Assembly (NCBI GenBank): GCA_922989275.2
Contig: OV277858.1
Coordinates: 4,774,001 to 4,838,000, forward strand
Direction: 5' to 3'
DNA length: 64,000 nt
Source of the DNA: Gari tellinella
Taxonomy: Eukaryota; Mollusca; Bivalvia; Cardiida; Psammobiidae
The notes beneath the pieces were generated by a model. It did no database searches, was not told the origin of the DNA, and saw nothing but the letters and a program-made list of their open reading frames with translations. Both the position numbers and the translations under genes were made by a program. Every line of letters begins with the position of its first letter. Within the stretch, counting starts at the first letter, position 1. Below, piece after piece: positions 31,691 to 42,345 of this stretch.

Positions 31691-32720
31691 AAGGGCAGGT
31701 AACTATCAAGAGCCTAAACAATACTGAAATGAAGCCTTTTTAGCATTTCAGAGTATATCAAGGGCATATAACTATTGCCACAATGATTAGATTTCAACAA
31801 TAATTGCACTCCTTTGAGAACTTATAGCTATATAATTTGTACGCAAGTATAATCAAAATCCATTGAAAACTGTAGTTGCAAGAGTGTAAACGCTGTAAGA
31901 TATGGCATTTGCAGCAATTCAAGGGCAGACAACTCTTGACCTATAGGTTTTATTTCAACCATAATCACACATATCCAAACTCTTATGGTCATATACATTC
32001 TGGCCAAGTTTGAAAAAGACTGAATAAAAATTGTGGCCTCTAGAGTGAAAACACTTTTAGATATGGCATTTTAAGCAATTCAAAGGTAGATAATCCTCAA
32101 CCTAGTGATCCGATTTCAACCATAATTAAACTCATCTAAACTCTTATAGTAATATACAATCTGAGCAATTTTCAGATAGATTATATAAATAGTGTGGCCT
32201 CTAGAGTGTAAACACCGTTAAATATGGCATTCTCAGCAATTCAAAGGTAGGTTACTCTCAACCTATGGGTCAGATTTCAACCATATTCAAACTCATATGA
32301 ACTCTTATGATCATATCCAATCTGGGCAAGTTTAAGATAGATTGGGTAAACATTGTGGCCTCTAGAATGTAAACACCCTTAAATATGGCATTTTCAGCAA
32401 TTCAAAGGTAGATAACTCTCGACCCATTTGTCTGGTTTCAAGCATAATCACACTCATCTGAACTCTTATAGTCATATACAATATGAGCAAGTTTGAAGAA
32501 AAAGTGTGGCCGCTAGAGTGTAGACACTGTTAAATATGGCATTTTCAGCAATTCAAAAATAGAAAACTCTTGATCTGATCTATTGGTCTGATTTCAAGCA
32601 TAATCGAACTCATACAAACTCTTATGGTCATATACAATCTGGTCAAGTTTGAGAAAGATTGGAGACATATTGTGGCTTATAGAGTTTAAACACTGTTGAA
32701 CTTGGGTGGATTTGGGTGAC
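31690..32720 (-). repeat. Reverse-oriented repeat with ~155-bp tandem units
   Basis: Units with GGCCTCTAGAGTGTAAACAC, AATATGGCATTTTCAGCAAT and TCAAAGGTAGATAACTCTC recur about seven times at 150-165 bases. Read on the minus strand they match the array at 63280-64000. The hairpin start of the family is not present at the right edge. Confidence 0.75.
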
Positions 32721-32864
32721 TTTGGGTAACTCGATGAATGAGGATAAGTGTATCGTAAGTTAAATTTAGTTGGCACTAATATTATTACTTCCATATAGCT
32801 GACTGGCATTCAGATAACGAAAACTATTACAGAAAATGACTTTTTCATGGATATTGGACGGTGG

Positions 32865-33050
32865 GTTTATGTTTGTCTTGCGTGTTGTTTTCTATTTAGT
32901 GTGTGGATGAAGGAATGGTATTGCGTGTGTGTGTGGTTGTGTGTGTGTGTGTGTGTGTTTGTTATGGTATGGCTGTGTGTGTTCTGCTTTAGAGATGGGT
33001 GTATTGTTTGTGTTGCGTTTCCTGCTTGAGTCTTCTTTCGTATTTATTTA
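32865..33050 (+). repeat. GT-rich dispersed element, copy 2 (5'-truncated)
   Basis: From TTTATGTTTGTCTTGCGTG through two GT tracts (about 32924-32958) and GCTTTAGAGATGGGTGTATT to CCTGCTTGAGTCTTCTTTCG. The 60-codon ORF rich in Val/Cys here is GT repeat translated. Confidence 0.7.
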
Positions 33051-33172
33051 ATAGTGGATAGCCCTGGGTTTCTAGGTGTTTCGAAACCGGCTGAAACTGT
33101 CAACACCGTCAGACTATCTACGTAAATCTACCCCACCTGGCATGATCGAGCACAGTGTTGAAATGGTTTATT

Positions 33173-33730
33173 GTGAATTCGCCTAGAGACGAACTCGCCT
33201 AGAATTAGATATATAGTAACCGAAATGGTGAATTCGCCTAGAAAGCAATTATATAGTGATTGTATTTCGCACCTATTGTAAGGTATCGATAACAAAACAA
33301 AACTTGTTTTCCACTGTTCAGGTAGTGTTTACTAAGATCGGATGATAAGTGTAGCCCCTGATCATCATATGTAACTCAGAGAGCGAGGTGTAATAATATC
33401 GAATAATTTTTATGTAGGTGCAAGCGGCATTTTTACTTTCAATATGATAAATACGTTGGCATCACCCCGTTTCAAACAGGTTGTCAAATCTGAGTGTAGT
33501 GATTAGGGGCTACAATGATCTTTCGTTTTGTTAAAAAAAATCTGGATAAGAAAACAACAAGATAAGTTGATCCTCTACAAATATTTTAATTTTATCTACT
33601 TGTTAATGGTAGATATACCTGTACTACAAGGTGTGAAATACAATCACTATATAATTGCTTTCTAGGCCAATTCACCATTTCGGTTAATATATATCTAATT
33701 GTAGGCGAGTTTGTCTCTAGGCGAATTCAC
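33173..33730. mobile_element. 558-bp element with ~108-bp terminal inverted repeats
   Basis: GTGAATTCGCCTAGAGACGA at the left is matched by the complement of the right end, GTGAATTCGCCTAGAGACAA. The match continues through AATTAGATATATA, ACCGAAATGGTGAATT, CTAGAAAGCAATTATATAGT and GATTGTATTTC with few mismatches. Inside is a weaker inverted pair, GTGTAGCCCCTGATCA against GATTAGGGGCTAC. GTGAATTCGCCTAGA also recurs within each arm. No ORF; the target duplication is unclear. Confidence 0.85.
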
Positions 33731-34084
33731 CAGCATCCGATGAAATCATCTGTGTATTATTCACATGCACTTTGATATTGACAAGATTTAGAAACAGTAT
33801 ATCTGATATCACAGAAATAAAGATCTAGGCCTAGTCGAAACCGGTCGAATGTGTGTGACATGGTACTTTTCTAATCTTAGGAAGTGACGTCATAAACATC
33901 ACAACTGATAAACAAAGGGGGGAAACTCAATAAAACAGTTTTGACTGTGTTGATAATTTCAGTAGGATGGTATTAACGAGCGAGGCTTTTTTTTATTTAA
34001 ATTTGATGTGTGATTCTCGCAACTAATTATGTTTTCTTTGGAGATAACCGGAAATGTGCACTTAAAAAATCTCAAATAGACTCG

Positions 34085-34740
34085 TCTAGAGCTGAGAGGT
34101 CAGTCAGAATAGTCGCGCGTCTTAGACAATAACATCCGGGTCAATCTATGGGTAACCGGAAGCAAAACTTTTAACGAACCTTTTTTATTCAACATGTTCA
34201 TAAATAAAACGCGAGCAGGATCGACCAGTCTGTGAAAAATAGCTGAGAGGTCGCAAGTCATAGACAATAACTTCCGGGTCAACGTATGGGTAACCGGAAG
34301 CAAAAGTTTTAACGAAACTTTTTTTGTTCAACATGTTCATAAATAAAACGCGAGCAGGGTCGACCAGTCTGTGAAAAATAATGTAGCAAGTAGATCCGAC
34401 TGAAGTACAAAAAACCTAATGAGAAAAATCAATTCAATGTACATACAGGTCTAAAAATGCGAATTTTAACTTGAAATTTATTGTATACGTAACAATAGAA
34501 GCTCGCTTCGCCCGTTATGAGCTTTCTGTTTGACTGTCACATTGTTTTATAAATAAAACGCGAGCAGGGTCGACCAGTCTGTGAAAAATAATGTAGCAAG
34601 TAGATCCGGCGGAAATACAAAACACCTACGAAGAAAAAACTATTCAATGTACATACAGGTCTAAAAATGTGAATTTTAACTTGAAATTTATTGTATACGT
34701 AACCATAGAAGCTCGCTTCGCTCGTTATTATAATCATCTC
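34085..34740. repeat. Nested tandem duplications (~155 bp and ~200 bp units)
   Basis: AGCTGAGAGGTC...CAATAAC.TCCGGGTCAA...GGGTAACCGGAAGCAAAA occurs at about 34091 and 34242. AAAACGCGAGCAGGGTCGAC plus CAGTCTGTGAAAAATA occurs three times (about 34207, 34348, 34556). ATGTAGCAAGTAGATCCG...GTACATACAGGTCTAAAAAT...AGAAGCTCGCTTCGC occurs twice (34381 and 34589). The two repeat frames overlap, so duplication happened in at least two steps. Confidence 0.82.
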
Positions 34741-34784
34741 CACGAGACGACTCTAATGAGCAGCCTCATTAAAGGATTTAATGC

Positions 34785-35030
34785 AAATATTAATCTTTTA
34801 ATTTTTGATATATATCTACTCACCTTTCGGCCCTTTTCATAACATTTCGTTCGACAAAAACCGTCGTAAGTCAAATGGAAATGTAAAGGTCCGACAAAGG
34901 TAGGTCCGGTACAAGTTTAGATATATATCGATTTAAAAAATAGAAAGATTTTGCCATTGTTTTAAAAGATATCTAATATATACATTACAGTGTTCTTCTA
35001 AACTAGTTTTGCCTTTCTGTTCCTCAGTAG
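34785..35030. repeat. Single-arm copy of the 43.7-kb foldback sequence
   Basis: GGTCCGACAAAGGTAGGTCC, GGTACAAGTTTAGATATATA, AATAGAAAGATTTTGCC, TCTAAACTAGTTTTGCCTTT and CCTCAGTAG appear in the same order as in one arm of the palindrome at 43679-43882. The opposing arm is absent here, which shows that the palindrome arose by inverted duplication of such a unit. Confidence 0.7.
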
Positions 35031-35783
35031 TAGTCCATGGAAATAACTTATGTCGTGGCTGATTTCATCGACGTTATGACGTTATCTGACGTTATGTCAA
35101 TGATGTTTTTAATAAAAGTATTACTTTAGTAGTTTTAGGCATCTAATTTCGGTTTAAAACATTTTACGAAATAGTTTTCTTTGTAGAAAGGGAACATTTG
35201 CATTTTAGGATCATTATTGGAACATTGGTCTGTAATGTGCATTGAGCGGAATTTTGCGTGTTGATGGGTCTCGAATTAGTTGCTCGTGGATAGCACTTCT
35301 TGTTCTGTCACCCATTTGGTCTACATTTATGTTCTTTGCATCCGTTGCAGGTAATAACATAAAAAACATGTTTAACATCACAAGACATATTTGTGTTTAC
35401 CTTGAAAGTCTTACAATGAAAATTATACGATTCCATTCCGATAATATGGTGTCAAAAGCTACAGTTGGACCTTCCGTACCTTGCAACTTTACAAACTTAA
35501 CAAACCAATGATGACAACTGTCAACAGATACGTTCAGAAATTCAAAAGGTGACGAATTTACATTTAGACTAATCGTAGCAGGTTCAGTTTGCGAGACCGA
35601 TCGTTTAAGAAACTTAGTAGACATATTGTTGAAACAATTCATTGAAAAGGTTCTAAGCTACATTACAGATGACATAAACTTTTTGAAGTATATTCCAAAG
35701 GACGTTAAAACAAACACTTGTTTTGATTTTTCTTGAATGTTTTCATTTAGTAGATCAAATCCATTTCTATAGAAAGTTCTATT
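35031..35783. other. Unassigned
   Basis: ORFs of 81-89 codons overlap on opposite strands (35242-35642) with no recognisable domain. There is no repeat and no convincing exon with matching phase. The sequence just before the Penelope-like element is also unremarkable. Confidence 0.35.
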
Positions 35784-37858
35784 TTGAATAAATTATTTAC
35801 CTTCGACAGTTTCGACATCCACTGATGTCTTTCTCAAGCAAGCATGTTGGTTACTCCCGGAGGAAAAGAGGGACCAGCTTCATTCAGAAGTGACAGGGTT
35901 GTTAAAGAAGGCCAAGCCCCACCTAGGAATATTAGTTAGGAGGGAAGACAGGCGCTTAAAGAATTAGCAAACGACAAGAAGAGCATGGCTAAGCCAGCAG
36001 ATAAAGGGAGGGCCATAGTGGTAATTGATAAGACCAACTATACTGTACTCAGAAAATACACAAGTCGGGAAACCCATTACGACCTTTAGTGGATTACACC
36101 GGATCCATCGGCTACAACACGTCTCGGGCATTGGCAAACAGCTTAGGACCACTAGTAGGCCTTACAGAACATCATGTGAAGAACTCAATTGACTTAGCAG
36201 ACTCGTTAGCAACAGTGTTGGTGGACGATGACGAAACTTGTGCTTTGCACGACGTAGTCTCTCTCTTTACAAATACTCCTATTTACCAATAATTACGAAA
36301 GAAGACTCAAGCAGGAAACGCAACACAAACAATACACCCACCTCTAAAGCAAAACACACACACACAGCCATACCATAACAAACACACACACACACACTCA
36401 CACACAACAAACACACACACACGCAATCCAACACTCAAAACAGAAAACAATACGCAAGACAAACATAAAGCAAAGTGAACATAGGAGCCCGCCTTGGTAC
36501 GGTCAGCAGCAATCAATAATTAATTATAAATTAACCATTAACAACTACTGGGGGGGTTAAACCTATCTGTTATTGCCTACCGCTTAAACAATGATATTCT
36601 CACCACTACATTCTTTATGTTTAGAGAGACCATCTACAGAAAAAAGTTTGGAGAGCCATGGGCAGTCCAGTGTCTCCCATAGTTGCTAATCTAGTCATGG
36701 AGTTTCTGGAACAGAAAGCTATTTCATTATCGCCTTTAGATTGTAAGCCAACCCTATAGAAAAGATATGTAGACGCTATTCGTGAAAAACTTAAGGTAGG
36801 ACAGATTGACAACCTGACATCACATTGAACAACACAGACGACACCAACAGCATCAAATTCACACATGAAGAAGAGAAAGACAATTATATCCCGTTTTTGG
36901 ACACACTGATCGTGAGGAAAGAAGATGGCAATGTAAAACTGTTAGTTTATAAGAAAAGCACCCATACGTACCAATACTTCACGTAGACTGCACATCCCAC
37001 CACCCGTTATACCACAAGTAAGGAGTGGTACGCACCTTGTTAGACAATTGCTACTCCCTTGTATCGAAGAAAGAGGATCAGGTGAAGGATGATGTCAGAC
37101 AAGCTCTCCGTAAATGTGGCTACCCCAAGTGGTCTATAGACAGTGTAAAGGAAAAAATCAAGATAAAAGAGACTAATGGAGGCAAATAAGAAAGAAAGAA
37201 AGAAGACAGACAAACCAGAGCGGACGAAAGGTTTAATGGGTTTGCCTTACATAAAAGGAGTGTCGGAAAGTATAAACAGAGTTTTCAGAAAACACGATAT
37301 AGTCACAGCCATGAAACCCTATCAGACACTAAGATCCATGCTTGTTCACCCCAAGGATAAGGTAGAACTGAGCCATAAGTGTGACATAGTATACTAGATT
37401 CCCTGCAAACAATACGACAAAGTATACATCGGTGAAACAGGAAAAACAGTTGGCATGAGACTTTGTGAACACCAAAAAGACGTGAAAATGAACCAAAGAT
37501 CCAACTATACAAGATCAGAACGCAAAGCCTCGTTAACAGAATATAACAAACGTGCTATAACGGATCACACAGTGCAGGACAATCACGTGATTGATTGGGA
37601 GGGGCAAAAGTAGTAGACAAGGAGGCTAATCAACAAGTACGACAGGTCAAAGAAGCAATTCACATACGGAGAAATAACTCAGTCATGAACAGGGACGAGG
37701 GAGCCTGCAGACTATCCCGAATCTACGACCCTGTGTTCGTCGTTTCCACGAAGCCGGAAACTAGCGAACAAGGACGAAAATAGCCGATCAGCGCAGTGCG
37801 ACTCTTGAGAAAGACATCAGTGGATGTCGAAACTGTCGAAGGGAAATAATGTATTCAA
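35784..37858 (+). mobile_element. Penelope-like retroelement relic with 55-bp inverted ends
   Basis: The ends 35784-35838 and 37804-37858 are inverted copies; the inner 38 bases (CTTCGACAGTTTCGACATCC onward) match perfectly. Reverse-transcriptase traces in order: KPADKGRAIVVIDKTNY (35991), DVVSLFTNTP (36251), and MGSPVSPIVANLVMEF (36658), the fingers/palm motifs of Penelope-like RT. The catalytic YxDD is YVDA at 36766-36777, so the second Asp is lost. A GIY-YIG endonuclease trace follows: VY, a stop, IPC at 37395-37403, then VYIGETGKT (37422). Several frameshifts, stops and an inserted GT-rich element make it inactive. Its size (about 1.8 kb without the insert) is less than a full Penelope-like element. 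Confidence 0.85.
36294..36563 (-). repeat. GT-rich dispersed element, copy 3, inserted in the Penelope-like relic
   Basis: On the minus strand it runs from GTTTAACCCCCCCAGTAGTT to CCTGCTTGAGTCTTCTTTCG, the same ends as the copy at 20294. The RT frame breaks at ACTCCTATTTACCAATAATT and the RT sequence resumes after the insertion, so the GT element moved in after the retroelement. The 69-codon minus-strand ORF is CA repeat. Confidence 0.78.
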
Positions 37859-38029
37859 GTAGTGAAAAATATCTTTCTATACACTTGTTTTGATATTCCA
37901 AAGAACGTTTAAACAGGTCACTTATTTTTGTTTAAAATATATCTCACAGTTTAGGTTTAGAAGCAATTAACTATTGGTTATACAAATATCCTCCATTAAA
38001 ACATAAGTGATTTAAAAAAAAAAAAGTAT

Positions 38030-38601
38030 TTCATGGGAGCGATAAAAGAAATCCTTGAGAACAATATATTTACATTCAATGGTACAATTTATACTCAAGT
38101 AAAAGGAACAGCCATGGGTACTAAATTCGCACCTACATATGCTACATTTGTTCTGACTTATCTCGAAGTATTATTGCACGATTGTACGAAATATCGGAAA
38201 GAGAATTTGGAGAAGACGTTGGAAACAACCTTAAAGCACTTTGGAAACGTTATCTTGATGATTGCTGTATGCTTTTGGATATGTCTAGACGCAACAACGA
38301 AATATTCCACAAACTTCTTAAAAAATCACATACATATATACAATTTACAATTGCATGAGACGAAAACTCATTTCTTTTCTTTGACGTTTCGATAATATAA
38401 ATTGACACAACTTTGAATACTGATATATACTACAAACCAACTGACTCTAAACAATATTATAACTACAAGTCAGTTCACCATAACCACACCATAACTATCA
38501 TACCATACACTTTAGCAAGGCGAATATGTACCATTGTTTCCGATCACAAAACAAGAGAAAAACTATTGTTTGAACTTTCCTTACATTTAAAAACATTTTG
38601 A
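38030..38601 (+). pseudogene. Second Penelope-like RT relic, different lineage
   Basis: The frame from 38033 reads IYTQVKGTAMGTKFAPTYA, the RT motif B region in its 'GTAMGTKxAP' form, unlike the 'MGSPVSPI' form of the neighbouring relic. The catalytic YLDD is readable at 38251-38262 but in another frame, so a frameshift lies between. TDIYYKPTDSKQYYNY (38416) and ARRICTIVSDHKTRE (38517) match the C-terminal RT/thumb segment. It stops abruptly at about 38601, where minus-strand gag sequence begins. No endonuclease domain and no terminal repeats are present. Confidence 0.8.
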
Positions 38602-39608
38602 GAAACTACTTCAGCCTGCAGCTGCGGACAATCCCGTCTGAAATGTTCTTTCAGATGACAATAATGGCAGGTGGGTTGGAAAGCCGTTCCACCTGTCGGT
38701 CTCTGAGGCCTATATGCTCCCCTTCCTCTGTTAACTGGGATGCCTCTTCCTCTACCGCCAATCCTATATAAGTTAGCTTCTTTCCCCTTCTCTAAGACAT
38801 CTATCCTGGCATTCAGTTTATCAAACAGCTCCTTCATCTGTTTTATCTCCGGGCTTTCCTTTTCCACGTTAACAGCGACTTTAGCTGGTTTCCTATCAGG
38901 GCTGCGGGTCTCCTTCAACTCCGCTTCCAGCTTTCGAAGTTCCCTCTTAAATGCATCATAATCCTTTATCTTATCCAACTGGTAGCGTGCTGCCTGTTTC
39001 AACTCCGTCCTAAGTCCTCCGTATAGTTTCTCCTTTAAAACTTCAGTGTCGCTCCTTCTAAGTGCTCCTAGTACAACAGCTTGTTCAAAGAACTCTTCTA
39101 CCCTAGAGGCGAAGATCTCAACTGACTCTACAGACCTCTGGGTGCAAGTATAAAACTTCTTCATTATACTTTCTCGGGATTCAACACTCCCATAGGCACT
39201 GTCTAGCTTAGCAATGACTTGCTTAATAGTCACGCCAGGTCCCAATCTCCGTACAACGTCGCTAGCACTGCCCTTCACTCCTCGCCTAACTCCTAACAAT
39301 ATCTGCTGTTCTGTAAATACTCCATCGGTGACTAATGAGTCCACTTCATACTTGCCGGTTGGCCAAGTAACTTCCCCTCTACCATCTTCTCCGTAAAAGG
39401 TGGACAACTTCGGGAAACTGTAGTGACCTCCCTTTGGTCCAGGCTTAGGCATGTCCTCGAAGTGAAACTCCTTTGGTTCAGGGTTCAAGAAAGGTGACTG
39501 ATGCGATAATGGCTGAGTCTTGAAGTGAAGCTTATTAGGTTTCGAAGTCAGAAAGGGTGACTGATGTGGTTCTGTCTTAGGAAATGGTAGTCTTCCTCTA
39601 AGTAATGT
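38602..39608 (-). pseudogene. LTR-retrotransposon gag, C-terminal part with zinc knuckle
   Basis: An open frame of over 320 codons on the minus strand. It contains a Gag/capsid-like region (FYGEDGRGEVTWPTGKYEVD near its start, then LGVRRGVKGSASDVVRRL and YGGLRTELKQAA), a Glu/Lys coiled stretch, an Arg/Gly linker (RGRGIPVNRGRGAYR), and CHYCHLKEHFRRDC, a CCHC zinc knuckle (C-X2-C-X4-H-X4-C) that binds RNA in retroelement Gags. The frame runs past the real gag into the Penelope-like relic at 38601 and stops there, so protease, RT and integrase are missing. N-terminally it is offset by a frameshift from the part at 39548-39949. Ty3/gypsy-like is the likely class. The repeated HQSPFL words near 39480 and 39555 show a short internal duplication. 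Confidence 0.82.
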
Positions 39609-39949
39609 TTGCCAGCTCCTGGTAATGGTATTCCTTCCTTTAAGTTATGTTTGCTGGTTCCTTGACAGAAAGGAGTTCCATAAGGAACATCAAAAGCTCC
39701 TAGCTTAGGCTTAGCCCCTTTGTCCAACTCTTCTGTTGACTTCTTAAAAGCTTGGCTAAGCTTCAGCATATCAGCAGGTGAGTCAATCTTTGGATGTATT
39801 CCTAGGTGGCGAAGTGTCTCTAACAATTTGTATTCCTCCTTTGTCACCTTATCTGTCATTAAATCATGCTCCTTTGCTGCCTCTCCACCTGTAGCCATTC
39901 CAAAAGTCTCATCAACTGAAGGCATCTCTGAGTTAACTGACTTATTCAT
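39548..39949 (-). pseudogene. Gag N-terminal part, out of frame with the rest
   Basis: The first ATG is at 39949 (MNKSVNSEMPSVDETFG); an in-frame GTG upstream extends it slightly. It includes TKEEYKLLETLRHLGIHP and ADMLKLSQAFKKSTEELD, then proline-rich linker, and stops at 39548. Near 39600 the downstream frame is already open, so a single small indel separates the two gag pieces. The order leader, N-part, C-part on the minus strand fits one gag gene starting inside the LTR element. Confidence 0.72.
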
Positions 39950-42330
39950 AGCTTTCGTGTCTAATAACTTAAGTGTCACTCACTTTTATGACAAAGTAAT
40001 CAACTCAATAAAGGAGAACATTTGTAATGGGACTATCTATGGACCACTGTAGAATTAAAATATGTAAAACTAATCAACTGCAATTTGAAAGTCAACTACT
40101 AATATGGTATACTAAGGCACTCTTTGTGTGCAACATTCTATGTCAACTTTATGACAAAATCAATGGATTTAAACTATCTCCACCTGTAAAATAATTGGGA
40201 AGGGACAACAACACTTCTTACTCAAAGTATTCAATATATAAGACCACTTGTAGTGACATCATGGACAATCACAAACTTTTATGTGACAATAAAGAAAACA
40301 AAAAATAAATAAATAAGACAACAACAAAAACCAGGGGTAGTGGGTTAATTTTATTCTGTAGTCAGATCCAAGGTTCTATTTTAGAATCGGATGAAATAAC
40401 GCGAAATTCTGCGCGAATAGAACAAGAAGTATCGCACCGCAATAAATTGAAGTACCGGTGGCCACAAGCAAGTAAAGCGCGTAACAGGTTTTAAGTTAAA
40501 GTAAAAGGAATGCTATGTCTGTATAACAGTTCAACTTCAATGTAAATAAATGCTAAGTTCTCACAATGCTATTATTTTATAATTTAAATACTAAGTTATC
40601 ACGATGCTTTTAAACTACTGTGTAAATACTGAGTTCTCACGATGCTATCATACTACAGTATAAATACTAAGTTATTACTATTCCATTAAACTACAATGTA
40701 AACTCTAAGTTCTTTGTATGCTATTATACTGAATAGCTAATCAAAAATAATCTGTATCTAAACTAATTAAATCTTCTAAATTAATTTTAATTAATCATAA
40801 ACTAAATTAAATCTTCTAAATTAATTCTAATTAATTATAAACTATATAACCTGATAATCTAATCTGGATTTAATTAATTCTAAATTGTAAATCTTCACTT
40901 AATATACAGAATAAAGTACTAACTAATGTCAAGGTCAATTAATAAATATTGTCAAGGTCAAAGATAACTAAGATCAAGGTCAATTAATGACTAAGGTCAA
41001 CAACCAAGGTCAAAGTATGTCAAATATCTAAGAGTACAGGGTTAAAGTCAATTTCCAATACAAAGGTCACAATCCAAACTGAAAGTCAACTGAATTATTT
41101 CTAGAAAATTATTTAGACTGAAACAAACTTCTTTAGAAGCTGAATAATTATTGTATGAAAAGCACCAACTATGTCAAAACTAAAGACAACTGTAACAAAT
41201 CAATAATAATCCAACTCGGAATGAAGATTATTGCAAATTCAACACAAGCATCCAAAGTTAAAGTGAAATAAACATGGCATGAATTGTTGAATTAATTCAA
41301 AGTCTGCATACAAATTAAAAGTCTGCTTTATAAATCCAAAGTCTGCTTTATAAATTCAAAATTTGCTTTACAAATTCAAACTATGCTTTATAAATTCAAA
41401 CTATGCTTTATAAATTCAAAGCTTGCTTCATAAAAATCAAAGTATGCTTTATAAAACTTCTTTAGATTTCATGACTGCTTTATATTTCAATAATTGCTTT
41501 ATCTTTCAATAATTGCTTTATCTTTCAATAATTGCTTAATTTTTTTTATAAGCAAACAACCGGTTAAATTAAAGTAAACGGAATGGCAGCTTTCAACGAG
41601 ATACGGTTAGAAAGAAAATTAAATGTTATTATGGAGAGCTGAAAATGTCTTACTGTATTAAATTACGCCTTCACCAAATAATGTCACCGTCACCAAATGT
41701 TTATGGAACATGCAAGTGAGGAAAAAATGAAAAATCCCTTCTTACTTTACAATATCACACAAGCGGGAAAGTATAAAGAATTGCAGCTAAGCTTTATAAA
41801 GAAATAAGCTGAAAACTACAGCAAAATTTAGAAAAACTTTACAGAAAGGTAAATAATTATTGAATGCTCAATGTACTCAACTGCAATATCTCTATCTAAT
41901 CACAAAAACCAAGTACTCACACATCTGCTGAAATCTGGTATGTACACAATTGGCCACTAAAACATGGTAACTGGAATACTATTGACCAGTAAACACTGTA
42001 AACACTGTACCTATAAAGTCAATAATACGGTATGAGATAATATGGTCATACAGTTCATAAATCACAAAAAAACAGAATATACATGTAGAAATTATGTTAC
42101 AATGTCTCTAGAAATTATCACTGGATATGTTGTCTTGAAGAAGTCTATATACAAATTAAATTATCACAAAAGATTGTCATTATGCCGGCCTGAATAGTCT
42201 ATAGATATTACAAATGAGTAAGTAGCACTCGTAACTCTCCTCCCGACACACGAAAACTGTCCTCAGCATATAAATTACAGTTCAAGGTTAAATTTCAGTC
42301 TATCTGTATCACTCGAAACTCACAATTACT
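39950..42330 (-). other. Long 5' leader of the LTR element, with internal tandem repeats
   Basis: About 2.4 kb lie between the primer-binding site and gag, with no ORF of note. It holds arrays: five ~48-base units with TAAATACTAAGTTCTCACGA (40545-40735), AATTAATT-rich direct repeats (40750-40880), CAAGGTCAA repeats (40925-41030), and ~20-base TGCTTTATAAATTCAAA units plus AATTGCTTTATCTTTC repeats (41324-41540). Such a long leader is unusual; part of it may be a later insertion or expansion. Confidence 0.6.
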
Positions 42331-42342
42331 CGTTGGGCGCCA
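42331..42342 (-). promoter_or_regulatory. Primer-binding site TGGCGCCCAACG
   Basis: On the minus strand TGGCGCCCAACGAG starts three bases after the LTR end. TGGCGCC is the classic start of a tRNA-primed reverse-transcription site in LTR elements. The tRNA species is not assigned. Confidence 0.75.
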
Positions 42343-42345
42343 TTT

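Noticed and set aside
32847..33029. Cys/Val-rich 60-codon ORF
   Set aside because: Translation of a GT microsatellite inside a dispersed repeat.
35242..35642. Possible extra host exon or small gene on either strand
   Set aside because: Overlapping ORFs on opposite strands, no acceptor/donor pair in phase 1, no domain.
36307..36516. Cys/Val-rich 69-codon minus-strand ORF
   Set aside because: Same GT-rich element, inserted in a retroelement relic.
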